From NCBI GenBank assembly GCA_021234155.1, contig JAJEKV010000210.1, positions 219,501-283,500 on the forward strand: a stretch of 64,000 nt of DNA. The letters run 5' to 3'. The notes beneath the pieces are model-generated. The model saw only the letters and a list, made by a program, of their open reading frames with translations. It did not search any database and had not been told where the DNA came from. Both the position numbers and the translations under genes were made by a program. This stretch comes from Isoetes taiwanensis. Taxonomy: Eukaryota > Streptophyta > Lycopodiopsida > Isoetales > Isoetaceae. Below, piece by piece: positions 1-10,328 of the stretch. How positions within the stretch are numbered: the stretch's first letter is position 1; each line of letters starts with the position of its first letter.

Positions 1-39
1 TTGCCTCCACGCTATTGAATTTCGTGTCTTGATCTTGGC

Positions 40-342
40 TTGGAAGCTTCAGGCCTCTCGCCAGGGTTATTTTACCTTGGCATGGCCAAGCTCATCACTC
101 AAGAAAGTGGTAGTGTCACTACACAGATAAAGGGAACACCTGGTTATCTTGCATCGAACTATTTTCTTGCTTACGGAGTTTTCAGCACTGCATGCCAATT
201 TCTTCAAGGGCAACCGGTTCGTCCATTTGCAACAGAGCTTTTAACCGAATATTTTTCTTCCCATCAAAGGGTTAGCTTTGCTTCGTGGCTCAGGGACATG
301 CAGGCCAGTTCTATCGTATTTGCAGTGATTTTCCCAAGTTGA
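40..342 (+). pseudogene. Receptor-like protein kinase fragment (activation segment)
   Basis: A short open stretch encodes the activation segment of a plant Ser/Thr receptor-like kinase. GMAKLITQESGSVTTQIKGT is followed by PGYLA and YFL, the usual run between the DFG and APE motifs. The expected Asp of the DFG-type motif reads Tyr (FYLGMAK), and the APE motif reads ASN, so the catalytic and structural residues are damaged. Kinase similarity fades after about residue 60. A second possible kinase piece lies at 895-1070, with a PPR-like piece between them, so this looks like a broken or shuffled gene. Upstream exons would lie outside the window. The family call is fairly safe; the exact subfamily is not. 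Confidence 0.6.
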
Positions 343-587
343 GGCTTTGATTACCACGGGTTTAACCTGAATCTTTGAGTGCAGACCAAGGAATGTGATA
401 TAAGCTTTATGATCAGGAAAACCTTCTCCTTCTTGGCTTGCAAATGTTTCCTTGCAGGCTTTTGGCTTAGACCAACGGTCTGGACTTCGTCACTCTGTGC
501 CATAATAAAACAGAAGAAGTTGTTCCAGAGGTACGATTTTTTTTTCAAAAGTTTCCACATTGACAGGAAAAGTAGGTATGCTGGCAA

Positions 588-875
588 ATGGCTAAGAAAG
601 GAAAATTAAGGGAAGCATTTTCTGTCTTTAAGATCATGGACCATAAAGATTCTAGGGAACATTTTGATGCTTGCATCTGTTTGCTGCAAAGCTGCATGAT
701 ATTCGTAAAAGCAAAGCAGATTCATGCATATCTGAGCAAAATGATGTTTGAAACAAGCTCCTTTTTAGGGAATACTTTAATCAACATGTACATGAGATGC
801 GGAAGTGTTAGTGATGCCATTGGGGTATTTAGCTGGATGGCTAAAGTTGATGTGTGTGCGCAGGCGATAATGCAG
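588..875 (+). pseudogene. Pentatricopeptide repeat (PPR) protein fragment
   Basis: The open frame contains one typical plant PPR stretch: CICLLQSC, then AKQIHAYLSKM, then FLGNTLINMYMRCGSVSDAI and GVFSWMAKVDV. This is the usual spacing of consecutive PPR motifs in organellar RNA-binding proteins. Only about two repeats remain, whereas family members usually carry ten or more, and there is no targeting peptide or DYW/E domain. After VDVCA the frame runs into unrelated sequence that contains a kinase-like DIYAFGI. No full gene can be built, so this is a fragment, possibly carried by a mobile element: a Helitron 3' end lies downstream at 2752. Confidence 0.6.
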
Positions 876-894
876 CTGCATGAGGTATATAATG

Positions 895-1075
895 AAGCTC
901 ATCTCTCTTTGGACATCTACGCTTTTGGCATTTCCATAATGCTAGATAAGAGCAGCAGTGGATGCTTTGAGCACAATTTGTGGCCTGCCATGGCCATCTA
1001 TGATGGAACCTTCATTTCGAAAAACTGATGAAGTTGATCTTTTAGATTGGTTGCAGGCCATGTTTGGTTTTCAGG
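895..1075 (+). pseudogene. Possible second kinase fragment
   Basis: The reading frame gives LSLDIYAFGISIML, which resembles subdomain IX of receptor-like kinases (DVYSFGI-LLLE). A little further on, in another frame, FRKTDEVDLLDWLQ resembles the acidic, hydrophobic stretch that follows it. The sequence then reads TTTTCAG followed by GTAATT, which could be a splice donor. If correct, this is the continuation of the kinase begun at position 40, with PPR sequence in between. The match is short and the call is tentative. Confidence 0.3.
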
Positions 1076-1079
1076 TAAT

Positions 1080-2200
1080 TTGTCCCTCACACTGATTTGG
1101 GATGCAGTCCATTTTATTACATATAAATTTCAGTGTGATACTGCAGATAATGCTGCCAGCCATGAGTATATTATGCAGTCTGTGTTAGCTGTTATTTGAA
1201 GCTTGCCTGTTGTGGGTATGAATTTTTAATTGTTGCATAGTCTCTCTCCTCTGATTTCAATTCTTGCCCTGCTAAATTCTTGAATTGGGTTCTTCCTTTT
1301 GCAGGGTGCTTGCCATGGAGCACCACTAATAACAGGGTGCCAATGGTGCTGAACCATCTCCAACGGTGCCACGTTTCAGCTAAAAATTGAGCACCACTTG
1401 GTGTAGGCACGCACAAGAGCATGACGCCGCAATTGGTAATTACATCAATCTGGGGCAGTTGAGCACTTACTGTAATCAAACAAAGGAGAAAGAAAGTGAT
1501 TATGCAATAGCAACTTACAAAATAACAATAAATTCAAAAAGTTTTGTCCATATATTTTAAAAAATAATAATAACAACTTCCAAATTGTTTGTCTCATATA
1601 TTCAGGGGTAGGAAACTCTGCCCATGGGGCATTACCAAAAAGAAACAAGCCAAACCTTTCCATAATCATATAGGCCATGCCAAATGAAGACTATTTAGTT
1701 TCTCCCTTTGAGAAATTGTAAGTCACTTTAGCTGCACGTACATTGAGAATGATTTACTTTAATCTAAACCACCATGTCTAATTTGCCACTATAAATTATC
1801 CTTTACATAAACAAAAAAATTTCTTTATGGTTTTCCCTCTATATATCAAACAAGGTAATGACTTTTATTCCTTCCAAATTAGGTGAATTGCTATTTTTTG
1901 CATTCTACTGCAATGTTGCACACATTATTGTGCATTGTTATTGCATCCTACTAATGATCTTATAGAAACTTTGAAAAATGGAAAGCACCTAGCCTTAAAA
2001 GGGCAGTTCAAACAAAAACACGAGAAGGTAAGTAGAGATACCTTCTAGCACATTCCTACAAATATTAGTAAGGACACCTTTTCGCTAAGAATATTAGTAG
2101 GGACACCTTGAAGGTGGGAACATTGTTGACTTATCATTTACATATTAGTAGGAACATCTTGGTTGGGAGCGGCGTTGACTTATCATTTACAAGTTTCTAA
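1080..2200. other. AT-rich stretch without a recognisable gene
   Basis: I see no supportable gene here. The short open frames have no recognisable domain. At 2060-2195 a motif resembling ATATTAGTAGGGACACCTTG occurs three times (about 2062, 2092 and 2142). The last two are followed by similar text containing GTTGACTTATCATTTAC, giving a short direct repeat just before a degenerate Helitron-like hairpin. Confidence 0.4.
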
Positions 2201-2205
2201 CTTAT

Positions 2206-2251
2206 GCTCAGCAATGCTGGGCACCATAATTATAACATTATAATATAAGAT
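2206..2251. mobile_element. Degenerate Helitron 3' hairpin next to an inverted Helitron 5' end
   Basis: The hairpin GCTCAGCAATGCTGGGC followed by ACCATAAT resembles the two good Helitron 3' ends at 2725-2752 and 40290-40317, but the terminal CTAG is mutated. Directly after it, 2233-2251 is close to the reverse complement of TCTTATATTATAATGTTAT, the 5' end of the Helitron at 37214. Read on the minus strand, that 5' end begins TC and is preceded by A, as expected for Helitron insertion. The two ends face each other and almost overlap, so this is probably a rearranged or nested remnant. Confidence 0.4.
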
Positions 2252-2724
2252 GTGTTACTCTGTAGAGCTGGAGAACTTACTATTAGAAAAGCAGAGGAAG
2301 AAACGCCAATTCGGATCGGTTAACCTACTTTCGGGCGTATGTGGAACTTACACTTCATCGCGGCTCTTCTCAAGATGATGGGGCGATATTGAATTGACCT
2401 TTCCTTCCACCTTAGCTTAGGGGAAGCACGGTATGGCGGTGTGGAATGAAGCGAGGCCAAAAACCCAACTCCGCATTAACAAAAAGGTTACATTTGTATC
2501 ATCGTTGTAAATGTATTGTTTACTTCTAGGCGATTGTACCCATTAACAATCATACCTTCAAAAAACAACTAGAGCAGTTCAATTTGCTAAGATCCTGCAT
2601 TTAACATGCATGTAATAATGTCGTAACATGGTCATTGCAATGTTTTTTTTTATCATTGCAATGTTTTCGTGATATATCACGTGTATCATCAACAGGCTGT
2701 ATCATTAACATGCGACAAACTTAT

Positions 2725-2752
2725 GCCCAGCAACGCTGGGCACCCTAACTAG
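2725..2752 (+). mobile_element. Helitron 3' terminus
   Basis: The perfect hairpin GCCCAGCAACGCTGGGC (2725-2741) is followed 11 nt later by the terminal CTAG (2749-2752), and the next base is T. This is the standard Helitron 3' structure: a subterminal hairpin, CTRR, and insertion between A and T. The same 17-nt hairpin and spacing recur at 40290-40317. I could not place its 5' TC end with confidence. The sequence after the terminus is LINE ORF1 coding sequence, so the Helitron seems to have inserted into that LINE. Confidence 0.7.
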
Positions 2753-2756
2753 TATG

Positions 2757-4550
2757 TTATGATCGAATGTGGCAACAAAAGATCTGCCAACCTGCTACTA
2801 AATCGAGGTCCTTTAACTCTGGAGTCCTTTCAACTCACCTTTCTAAAGTGGGATCCCAAATTTGAGGTTGCCAATTTGGATAATCTTTGTGTAGCCTCCA
2901 CCACGCTTCATGGTTTGAATCCTATCTACTGGAATGAGGACTGTCTCAAACTGCTCTTTGGCTCCATTGGATCTTACATTTGCTTTGAATTTTAAGCCAT
3001 ATAGACCTCCCAAATCCTTTGTCCAAATTGATATATCCAAAGATGTCCCCTCAAATTCCTTTCCTTGATGTTTTTGGTCAAAAGCCTCCCCTCTCTCTTA
3101 GATGGGCCGGGTGCGCCTCCTCATTGTCAAAGCGTAGGGCGGGCACTTACGGTATGATTCTTGCAAGGAGAATTCACCTTCCACTTAAATGGATATAAGT
3201 TATCGGGGCTGATGGTAAGGAGTCAATAAGCAAGTCAAAGCGACAAGTCGGCCCGACAAGTCAATCCTAAGGAAAACAAAGAATGTGCGGGGGCGAGTTG
3301 AGGTCGGCACAAAATGCAATTACCTTGTGCACCGGTTTCTATTTGTGACTCTCACGAATAACAATAAGAACATTGGTCCTTCAAGCATCTTATCCAAGGA
3401 CAAAGACTTTCGGTGGACCAAAGTCAATGGTAGTTATAAAAGGATTGAGAGAAAGAAAAATCGAAAGACCCCGGTCTCAAATTGATATATTTGGGGATGC
3501 ACCTCCTGTTAGACATCAACCCCAAAAAGGAACTTAAAGAAAAGGGTTCTCGGCAAGTTAAGGTGCTCTACAATCTTTGGACCATCGACTAATGGCATCA
3601 ACAAGGTCAACAGTCTACACGATACTTTGAACAAAATCATTTTAGATGCCAAAAACCTAAACACCAACAATAAGAGTTCACACCATTTGAACTCTAACAG
3701 GGGTAAGAGTAGTTCATTAATCAAGAAAGGCAGTCATGAAGAGGTCTTAAAAAACAGGTCTCTATGACCAATGATCAGCTCCTTTGTGAGGTAATTGACG
3801 AAGGATACTTTGGTTGAAATGGTGCTCTGCTCCAATTCGCTTACGCAAGTGATAAAGATTTTTCTAAATCAAAGGAGAGGGACCGTGGTCTTATGCAATA
3901 TTGAAGATTCAAGGGACAACACCAAAAATCTAAGTGGTAACACCAATCAATTTCAGGTATTGGCTAACCTTAATTTCGAGATAGATTTGGATGTACTTGT
4001 TGGGAAATTCCTATATTGATCCACTCAACCATTCCCAATCTCCTTTTATTGATCTCTCTCCGACCCTCGATCCCTTTCTTCCTCCACCATCCCTCATAGG
4101 CGATGTAATATTCTTTGAGCAATTAGCTTCCCTTGCAAGAGGGTCTTTGCTCTCAATCACAGCAAGCATGCCATATTATGGAGGATGAGATTGTGCAAGA
4201 TACTCCAGAAAGAGAGCTGGTGAGTTTTGAACATGATCAGGATAATTATGAAGAAATTTACAAGAAAGAGGACTCCAGCAAATTGATTACTCATGAGGTG
4301 GCTGGCTGAACTATCGGGTCAGGTTTTCTCTCCTCCTTGTCATAATCATTTGGAGACTCCTAATTTTAATTGTGATCTTCCTGCTAGCATAAATGAAATG
4401 TTTGAATTCATTCCTGGTGGGGCTTCTGATGTCAGTGATATGGAAATTGATAAGGAAAACTGGGAGGGAGATAAATACCTAGCTGAGTGTCCTCATAAAG
4501 AAGATACTTCTAGACATGCCCCGACTGTGAAGGAAAACGGCCAAAGCTAA
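2757..4550 (+). pseudogene. LINE ORF1 remnant (DUF4283 nucleic-acid-binding protein)
   Basis: The frame at 2759-2995 matches the second half of the DUF4283 domain: NRGPLTLESF, then LTFLKWDPKFE, then the LHGLNPIYWNEDCL stretch corresponding to the WV-LPGLP-YW region, and FGSIGSYI. A shifted frame continues with FVQIDISKDVP, the usual end of the domain. DUF4283 proteins are the RNA-binding ORF1 products of plant L1-like elements. The tail to 4550 is acidic and Ser/Asn-rich (EDSRDNTKN, SDVSDMEIDKENWEGD), as is common before ORF2. Several frameshifts are present. The N-terminal half of the domain is missing here, but a similar half is present in inverted form at 9310-9560. Confidence 0.7.
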
Positions 4551-4695
4551 AAAGTTTGATACTCCCCATGCGAACTCATAAACTTGCATAATACACTGCC
4601 GCCAACACTAGAAGTAAAGCTAGAAAGGGGAAAGGGAAAAGAAAAGATATTAACCTTTATCCTAGCTTCTTCTCTTCGATCTTGTAAAGTTGTCC

Positions 4696-5310
4696 ATGAA
4701 GATCATATCACGGAATGTTAGGGGTATTAAAGGCCCAATCAAAGAAGGCGTGCCATCTCCCGGCTTAGGAATTATAACTTTCGATATAATTATGCCGCAG
4801 GAAGTTAAGCTTCCCAAATTTGAAATCTCAACCTTGGAGATTGGATTTACCTAGGAGCCTCTTCCACCCGGATTGAGGCCTCTGGTAGAAGTGGAGGTAT
4901 TATCATGATATGGAAAAATCTGAAACATCTCTCTTACCATAACTCCCCTCTAAGATGTGGCAAGCTGTAATTTTCGGTTACAAGATTCCACATTTGGAGT
5001 TATCAATGTCTATGCTTCCACCAACCCAAAAGAAAAAGAGGTTCTTTGGTGCGAAATTAAAGATTGGATGCATGCTAATCCTATATTGAATTTGGATTAT
5101 AGGGGGACTTTAATAATACTCCCTCTTGGAATATGAAGCTTGGCAACCATCTCAATATGTCTACGATTGGAGAGATCTAGCTGGGACTCTTTTATCTCGA
5201 GACACTTCCTTGGTTTATGTGCCTTCCCTCTTGCTTCCTTTACTTGGTCTAATAAGCAAAAGGGGACAAAAGAGTTTATTGTACCCTAGGCAGATTTTAT
5301 GTGTGTAGTC
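4696..5310 (+). pseudogene. LINE ORF2 endonuclease domain remnant
   Basis: ORF2 starts at ATG 4696 with MKIISRNVRGIKGPIK, the N-terminus of the AP-like endonuclease (normally KI-SWNVRGLN). Further pieces in shifted frames are GRSGGIIMIWKN (about 4889), GDFNNTPS (about 5105) and LGRFYVC near 5290, matching the GG-----W, GDFN and (I/L)DR motifs. The last is normally DRF, so the Asp is lost. Frameshifts separate all these blocks, so no nicking enzyme can be made. Confidence 0.7.
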
Positions 5311-5899
5311 AACCTCATCCCTTTGGGATAATTGCTATGTCACTAGTGATGAAGGAAATATTGTATCAGATCATCAGTCTCAATTTTTATGTACTAAGCA
5401 GCTGACTCAAACTCCCAGGGATGGTAATGTATCTTATAAATTTAACTGTGCTCTTCTAGAAAATGACTCCTTTATTAGAGATTTCAAAGACTTCTATCTC
5501 AATATCCCTGATGAGGGTAATCAGCAGTCAATGAAAAGATTCTATAGCAAAATTAAGAAGGTCAAGAGTTGGATTAAAGGTTGGTCTAAAAGCAAACATT
5601 TGGCCAAAATCAATGAAAAAGAGCAATTGCTTGCCAAGATGAGGGATATTAGATCTCTCCTTCAAGAAGATCCTCACAATCTTAATCTTCATATAGGGAG
5701 GAGCTTCTAGAAAATTACCTAAAAGTGTTGAGGAAATTGAGGCCAAGAGCTCTTCTATCAAATGTAAGATTAAATTTAATAAGGACATGGACTATGGTAG
5801 CTCGGTTTCTTCTTCAAAATGGCTAAAGTCGGACTTCTTAGAAATGCTATCACTCAAGTTCGGACCGACACTTTGGAATATCTCCGAATGACTCCAAGC

Positions 5900-6830
5900 T
5901 TATTAAATCTTTTCTTCCAAGAGAACTATGCCACCCTTTTTTCCAAAACTCCATTTCAAACAAATTGACCTAGTCAAGGAAAGGAAATTTCTTGACTTGC
6001 TGGATGTGATCATTCCATCTTCTATGGATAATATGGATGATTCTATTGTGACTCCCCCTGGAGAATATGAGATTTTCAAGGTTCTCAAATCCTTTGGCAG
6101 AGGCAAGTCCCCTGGTCCTGATGGCCTTCCTAGTGAATTCTATGTTCACTTTTGGGATATTCTTAAACATGATATAATTTCCATGGTTTTCGGGTTTTGG
6201 GGGCCAATTTCTTACATCCTTCAATCTCTGCTGGTTTTATCTCCCTCATACCTAAAGTGGATAACCCATCTACTTTCTCATTGGAGGCCGATCTCTTTAA
6301 CCAATACCTCTTATAAGATATGTGCCAAGATAATTGCAAATAGAATCAATGCATTTTCAGCGAGGAAGAACATATCTCTATCGATCGACCTTTCTTCCTA
6401 ATAGATTTATCTTGGACAACTATATCCTTTGCTATGGAAGGTCTTCCTTTGGAATAGCATCTCCAAACAAAATTGTGTGCTCCTCAAACTTGATTTTTAA
6501 GAGGGCATTTGATACGATGAGATGGGATTTTCTTGATCTTGCTCTCTCAAAGTTTGGGTTTCATCCTAAATTAAGGCTTCTTATTCATGGTTTGAATTCT
6601 TTCTCTAATTCTGCTGTCATTATCAATGGCTCCCCCACCCAATTCTTTCCTCTTGCTAGAGGAGTCAGACAAGGTTGCCCCTAGCCCCCTACTTATTCTT
6701 GATAGTAGCTGAAATGCTCACAAAGGCTGTTCTTAATTTCAAAGAGCTTGGGATGATTAAAGGTCTCAAATTGCCAAATAGTGATGAGTCCCTAACTCTA
6801 TCGGTATCTTGATGATACCTTTGCCTTTTT
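5900..6830 (+). pseudogene. LINE ORF2 reverse transcriptase domain remnant
   Basis: The RT blocks appear in order: GRGKSPGPDGLPSEFYVHFW (6097-6156), HWRPISLTNTSYKICAKIIA with NRI, PNRFILDNYILCYG, FKRAFDTMRWDFLDLALSKF, and LARGVRQGCP (6652-6681). The catalytic box reads YLDD at 6805-6816, where plant L1 elements usually have YADD; both Asp residues are kept. The frame changes at least four times, and a stop follows RQGCP. This is a classic non-LTR RT, clearly non-functional. Confidence 0.9.
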
Positions 6831-7761
6831 TAGATCTTTGATATATCTAACATTGACTTCTTTCTTGACATTATCAAGCAATTTTCAGCTGCTTCTGGGG
6901 TCCACCTAAACTTGGCTAAATGTGTGATCATTGGTGATAATATTCAGCCAAACTTTGCTAATCTCAAGGTTGTTAATACTCATCATGCCTCTACTCTTTT
7001 AGGTATGTCCTTGTCTCTCAATCCTAATCTCAAAGGCCTCTGGCAGCCTATATAATTGATGAGAATAAGGAAAAAGCTAAATAATTTGAGGAGGTGGTTT
7101 GTCTTTTGCTTTGGTAGATCTATTATTGCAAACTCGTCTCCGCCAGCACTCACATTTACTTTTCCTCTGCTTTAGTGGCCCCTAAGTCTATCTATTAGAG
7201 ATTGAAAAGATTATCGAAAAGTTCATTTGGAAAGGCTCCCATCTAGTTGGATGGAATTATGTTTCGAGGCCTAAAAACATGGTGGTCTTGGCTGCAAGGA
7301 TCTTTATTTACAAGCTTTGTGCTCGGGTGGCAAATACATTTGGAAATCCTTCATGAATAGTCTTTGGTCCATCCTCTCATTTTATCGGATCTTGGCTTTC
7401 TTGCTCTCACACGGTTGGCCATCCTACAATTGAGCATATTTTACGATTCTGTTTTAATGTTCTTGGGCTGGTGCAAATACTTCCCCTCTTATGAGAAACT
7501 TCATTATGGCTTGGAATAAGGTGCAATACGCCTATGTATATGAGGATCCTCATGATCTTAACTTGCAAATGACTATTTTTCTGGAATCCAATTAGAAGAA
7601 TCATCCTAGTAAGACTCTTGCCTTGAGACATCCTAGAATTTATAAGAAATGGTCTGACTATGGCCTCCTTTTCCTTGGTGACCTATATATGAACAACAAA
7701 CTCATCTCTTGGACCAATCGAAAAACTTAGTTCATGGCACTTCTAGTGATAAAAGATCTAT

Positions 7762-8450
7762 TTGCATATTAAGTCTATCCTTCCTCAGACTTGGTTAAAT
7801 AATATTGTCCCCAAGGCAACCAATTGGAGCATTGCAGGTAAGTGTTTATATAAGGTCAGTCAAATCTATTCGGCTATTAGCAATTCTGACAATCATTCCA
7901 AAGCTGGTCTCAAATGGTCTATCACTATGGAGGAGGCCAAATCTCTATTTCATAATGTAATGCGGAACTCCTATTGCTTCCCCAAGGTCAACTTCTTTAT
8001 CCGGTTGTTAGCCAATAAAAGCATTCCCAATTTACAACTTCTCTCCCTCGGGAATGACAACATCTACGCCTTGTGCGACTTCATTGTAGTCTGGAGGAAG
8101 ATCTTGAACACATCTTTATCTGCCCTAAGCTTAATTCTTTTTGGTCTTGGTTTGATGATAAGCTGGGTCAGTTTTTTCCCAACAGGATCTGTGGAAATTT
8201 GCAAAATTTGCTGTCTTATGTCCAAAATGATTGCACTTTTGCTAATACTATCATGTTTATTGCTCTTTGGAATATCTGGAAGGCAAGAAATAGAGTAGTT
8301 TATGGCAAAAAGAATTTCTCGATTTTTTGGATCAAATTGCATTTTCAACTAGATGTTCACCATCTCTTAACTCTGACTCACAAAAGGAAGCAACCCGATA
8401 AATATGATGAGAAAATGGGATTTGGTTGGTCATTTCAGGGGGTCTTTTGA
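7762..8450 (+). pseudogene. LINE ORF2 C-terminal zf-RVT region remnant
   Basis: Two overlapping frames together give the zf-RVT region: FPKVNFFIRLLANKSIPNLQ (about 7980-8040), then in the next frame LHCSLEEDLEHIFICPKLNS followed by FWSWF, and IALWNIWKARNRVVYGKK (about 8258-8310). This matches the conserved K-FFIW, L, C--C--E---H-FF-CP and W pattern near the ORF2 end in plant LINEs. The first Cys pair is partly lost. A frameshift near 8070 separates the two halves. The 3' untranslated region follows to 9301. Confidence 0.75.
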
Positions 8451-9309
8451 TTTATTTGTAGCTAACTTCAATGTTATAAATTCTAATGCTGCTTTTGGGG
8501 ATGATGTTAGCCTACTTGGAGAAATGCAAGAAGAGCATGGGTGATTTGGAGGATAATCTGCTCCAAAGGGAAGCTGATCTGGATCTGAAACTATTCTTCA
8601 ACAAACTCTGAAAAAAATGAAGAAAAATTGGACACGACTATTGCAAGAATGTTCTGCAGAGAAGTGGTGCAAGTCTACACTATGTTTGATTTCCTCTCCA
8701 TGTACCACAGATACATGACTGAGGAACAATTCTCAAGATTCAGAGAGCGATTACTACACTCCGCATTTCTTTGGCTGATTTGTTTGGTTCCTTGCTTTGT
8801 TTGGTCATGTCGACCTATCTTGCATGGATAGCATTCTTTGAAGCGGACTCTTGGTAGTTACACCTTTGGATCTGTGACTCTTTCTATGCCTTCAACTCTA
8901 AGCTTGACTCCCTCTCATTTTAGACCCAGTAGCCTCATCCTTCTATCTGACTTCCAATCCAAGTCTGCTAAGACATTTTGCTCAATGGTATCTCCTAATC
9001 TTGCAGAATTTTGGTTGATGTTACTTTCAGGTTTTAACATTAATTACTGGTTGGGGTCGCGATCTCCACACATTTTTGAAGACTATCTTATTTTTGGAAG
9101 ACTATTTCTACTCAACAAGTATCTTTTGGTCAATTCACATCACCTCAGGGTCTAATTTCTGCTACATACTCTTCATACTACACATCACAACATTTTGATG
9201 GACATTTATGTATAAAGATCTTTGATATGCTTTAATCTGCTGATCAAAGCAGATCTATGTACTGTGTTTCTTGATTAATGGAAAAACTTACTCTTACTCT
9301 CAAAAAAAA
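8451..9309 (+). other. LINE 3' untranslated region and A-tail
   Basis: No supportable coding sequence. The stretch ends with TTGATTAATGGAAAAACTTA, then CTCTTACTCTC and eight A residues (9302-9309), the typical short-tail form of plant L1-like elements. The next base starts a different, oppositely oriented sequence. Confidence 0.55.
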
Positions 9310-10117
9310 CCGATGCGCTTCTGGAAACATCATCAAAAACAATCAAGAAAAAGTTTTTATCTAACATTTTCAATGTGCGATAGCCAGGAAGTCCAATTCT
9401 TCGAAGATGACCTGTTAACCAGTATCCAAGCTTTCTAACATCCAAATAAACACCAGTATAACGGCCCACAACTCCAAATGACATCAAATTACCAATACAC
9501 TTCTTATGAAGATCATGATCAATTTCTACCACATGATATCCAGAAGCTTTAAGGGTGTCTCTACATACCTCCGGTTCATAGAACACCTCCACTGGTGGTA
9601 AAGAAAAGTCAAGCTGTGCCTCACGTGCTAGAAGCTCGCCCAATAAGGATCCAATATCTCTTTTATTTTCATGAATCATCAAATCAATAGCTCCTGAAAC
9701 ACGCGAAGAAGAAATAGCAGAAGACAAATCTTTCTTAATCCAATCACTAAAGCGTTCCCTGGTTACCCTAGTCACTGAATTTCCAGACCTCCATGGTAAT
9801 GCAGAGGCGGAAGCCACAACTGTGGGAGCTGGGGGGATAGAAGCACTATCACTTTGAATTCTAATATCGGGGGAGCACCAACGGGGAGACAAAGACGAAC
9901 TTGGCACATCTGCTCTATTACCATTAGGGGGAACACCCCGAGATGGTAATTGGGGGAAATCAATATGAGAGATATCCATACCTTCTTGAACCAAGCTCTC
10001 TTTCATCAGATCTTTTCCTCGTTGCGTCCCTTTAGCGGCATGAGACTTCGTCCCTATCGGGGGCTTGAAGGCCACTTGAGACGAAGAAACAGAAGAGACT
10101 GCTTTCGTCACCATCAA
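9275..10117 (-). CDS. LINE ORF1-like DUF4283 protein, open 280 codons
   Basis: This is the longest uninterrupted frame in the window, read on the minus strand from ATG 10117. The first half is low-complexity and Ser/Pro-rich (PQLPSRGVPPNGN, SIPPAPTVVASASALPW). The C-terminal 90 residues fit the N-terminal half of DUF4283: the KCIGNLMSFGVVGRYTGVYL stretch, LGYWLTGHL, then MLDKNFFLIVFDDVSRSASV. It stops where it meets the A-tail of the + strand LINE; the last residues and stop codon come from that LINE. It is therefore a truncated ORF1, joined head-on to another LINE's 3' end. The sequence at 10118-10328 would be its 5' leader. It is open but probably not a host gene. Confidence 0.6.
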   Translation of the reverse strand: MMVTKAVSSVSSSQVAFKPPIGTKSHAAKGTQRGKDLMKESLVQEGMDISHIDFPQLPSRGVPPNGNRADVPSSSLSPRWCSPDIRIQSDSASIPPAPTVVASASALPWRSGNSVTRVTRERFSDWIKKDLSSAISSSRVSGAIDLMIHENKRDIGSLLGELLAREAQLDFSLPPVEVFYEPEVCRDTLKASGYHVVEIDHDLHKKCIGNLMSFGVVGRYTGVYLDVRKLGYWLTGHLRRIGLPGYRTLKMLDKNFFLIVFDDVSRSASVFFESKSKFFH

Positions 10118-10328
10118 GGATGAGGTGGCCGAAAGTGATCAGACCAGATCCGGCTGCCTTGTGCAAAAAGCAACCCACCACAACACACACTAATGGAAAG
10201 CCCTCGACGCAAGCTTTCCAACGAGCCCAGACACACCAAAAAGCGAGCTCGGATGCAGAAGTTATGGCAGAAAAGGTAAATCTGCCATGTCCGTCGACCG
10301 GCCCATCAGAGCGCCTTCACATCAATCA
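10118..10328 (-). other. Probable 5' leader of the minus-strand LINE
   Basis: This stretch lies between the ORF1 start (10117) and the point (10328/10329) where repeat block C1 begins. It is richer in C and G than its surroundings and has no domain. The break in homology to block C2 falls exactly here, as expected if a minus-strand LINE inserted with its 5' end at 10328. Confidence 0.35.

Larger units (their letters stand above)
2753..9309 (+). mobile_element. Decayed L1-like LINE retrotransposon (5' end missing)
   Basis: A plant L1-like non-LTR retrotransposon of about 6.5 kb. In order it shows a DUF4283-type ORF1, an AP-endonuclease, a reverse transcriptase, a zf-RVT region, a 3' untranslated region and a short A-tail (9302-9309). 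All reading frames are broken by many stops and frameshifts, so it is inactive. The start of ORF1 is cut off at the Helitron end at 2752. The element ends against a minus-strand ORF1 copy of a similar LINE. No target-site duplication could be paired because the left edge is disrupted. Confidence 0.85.
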
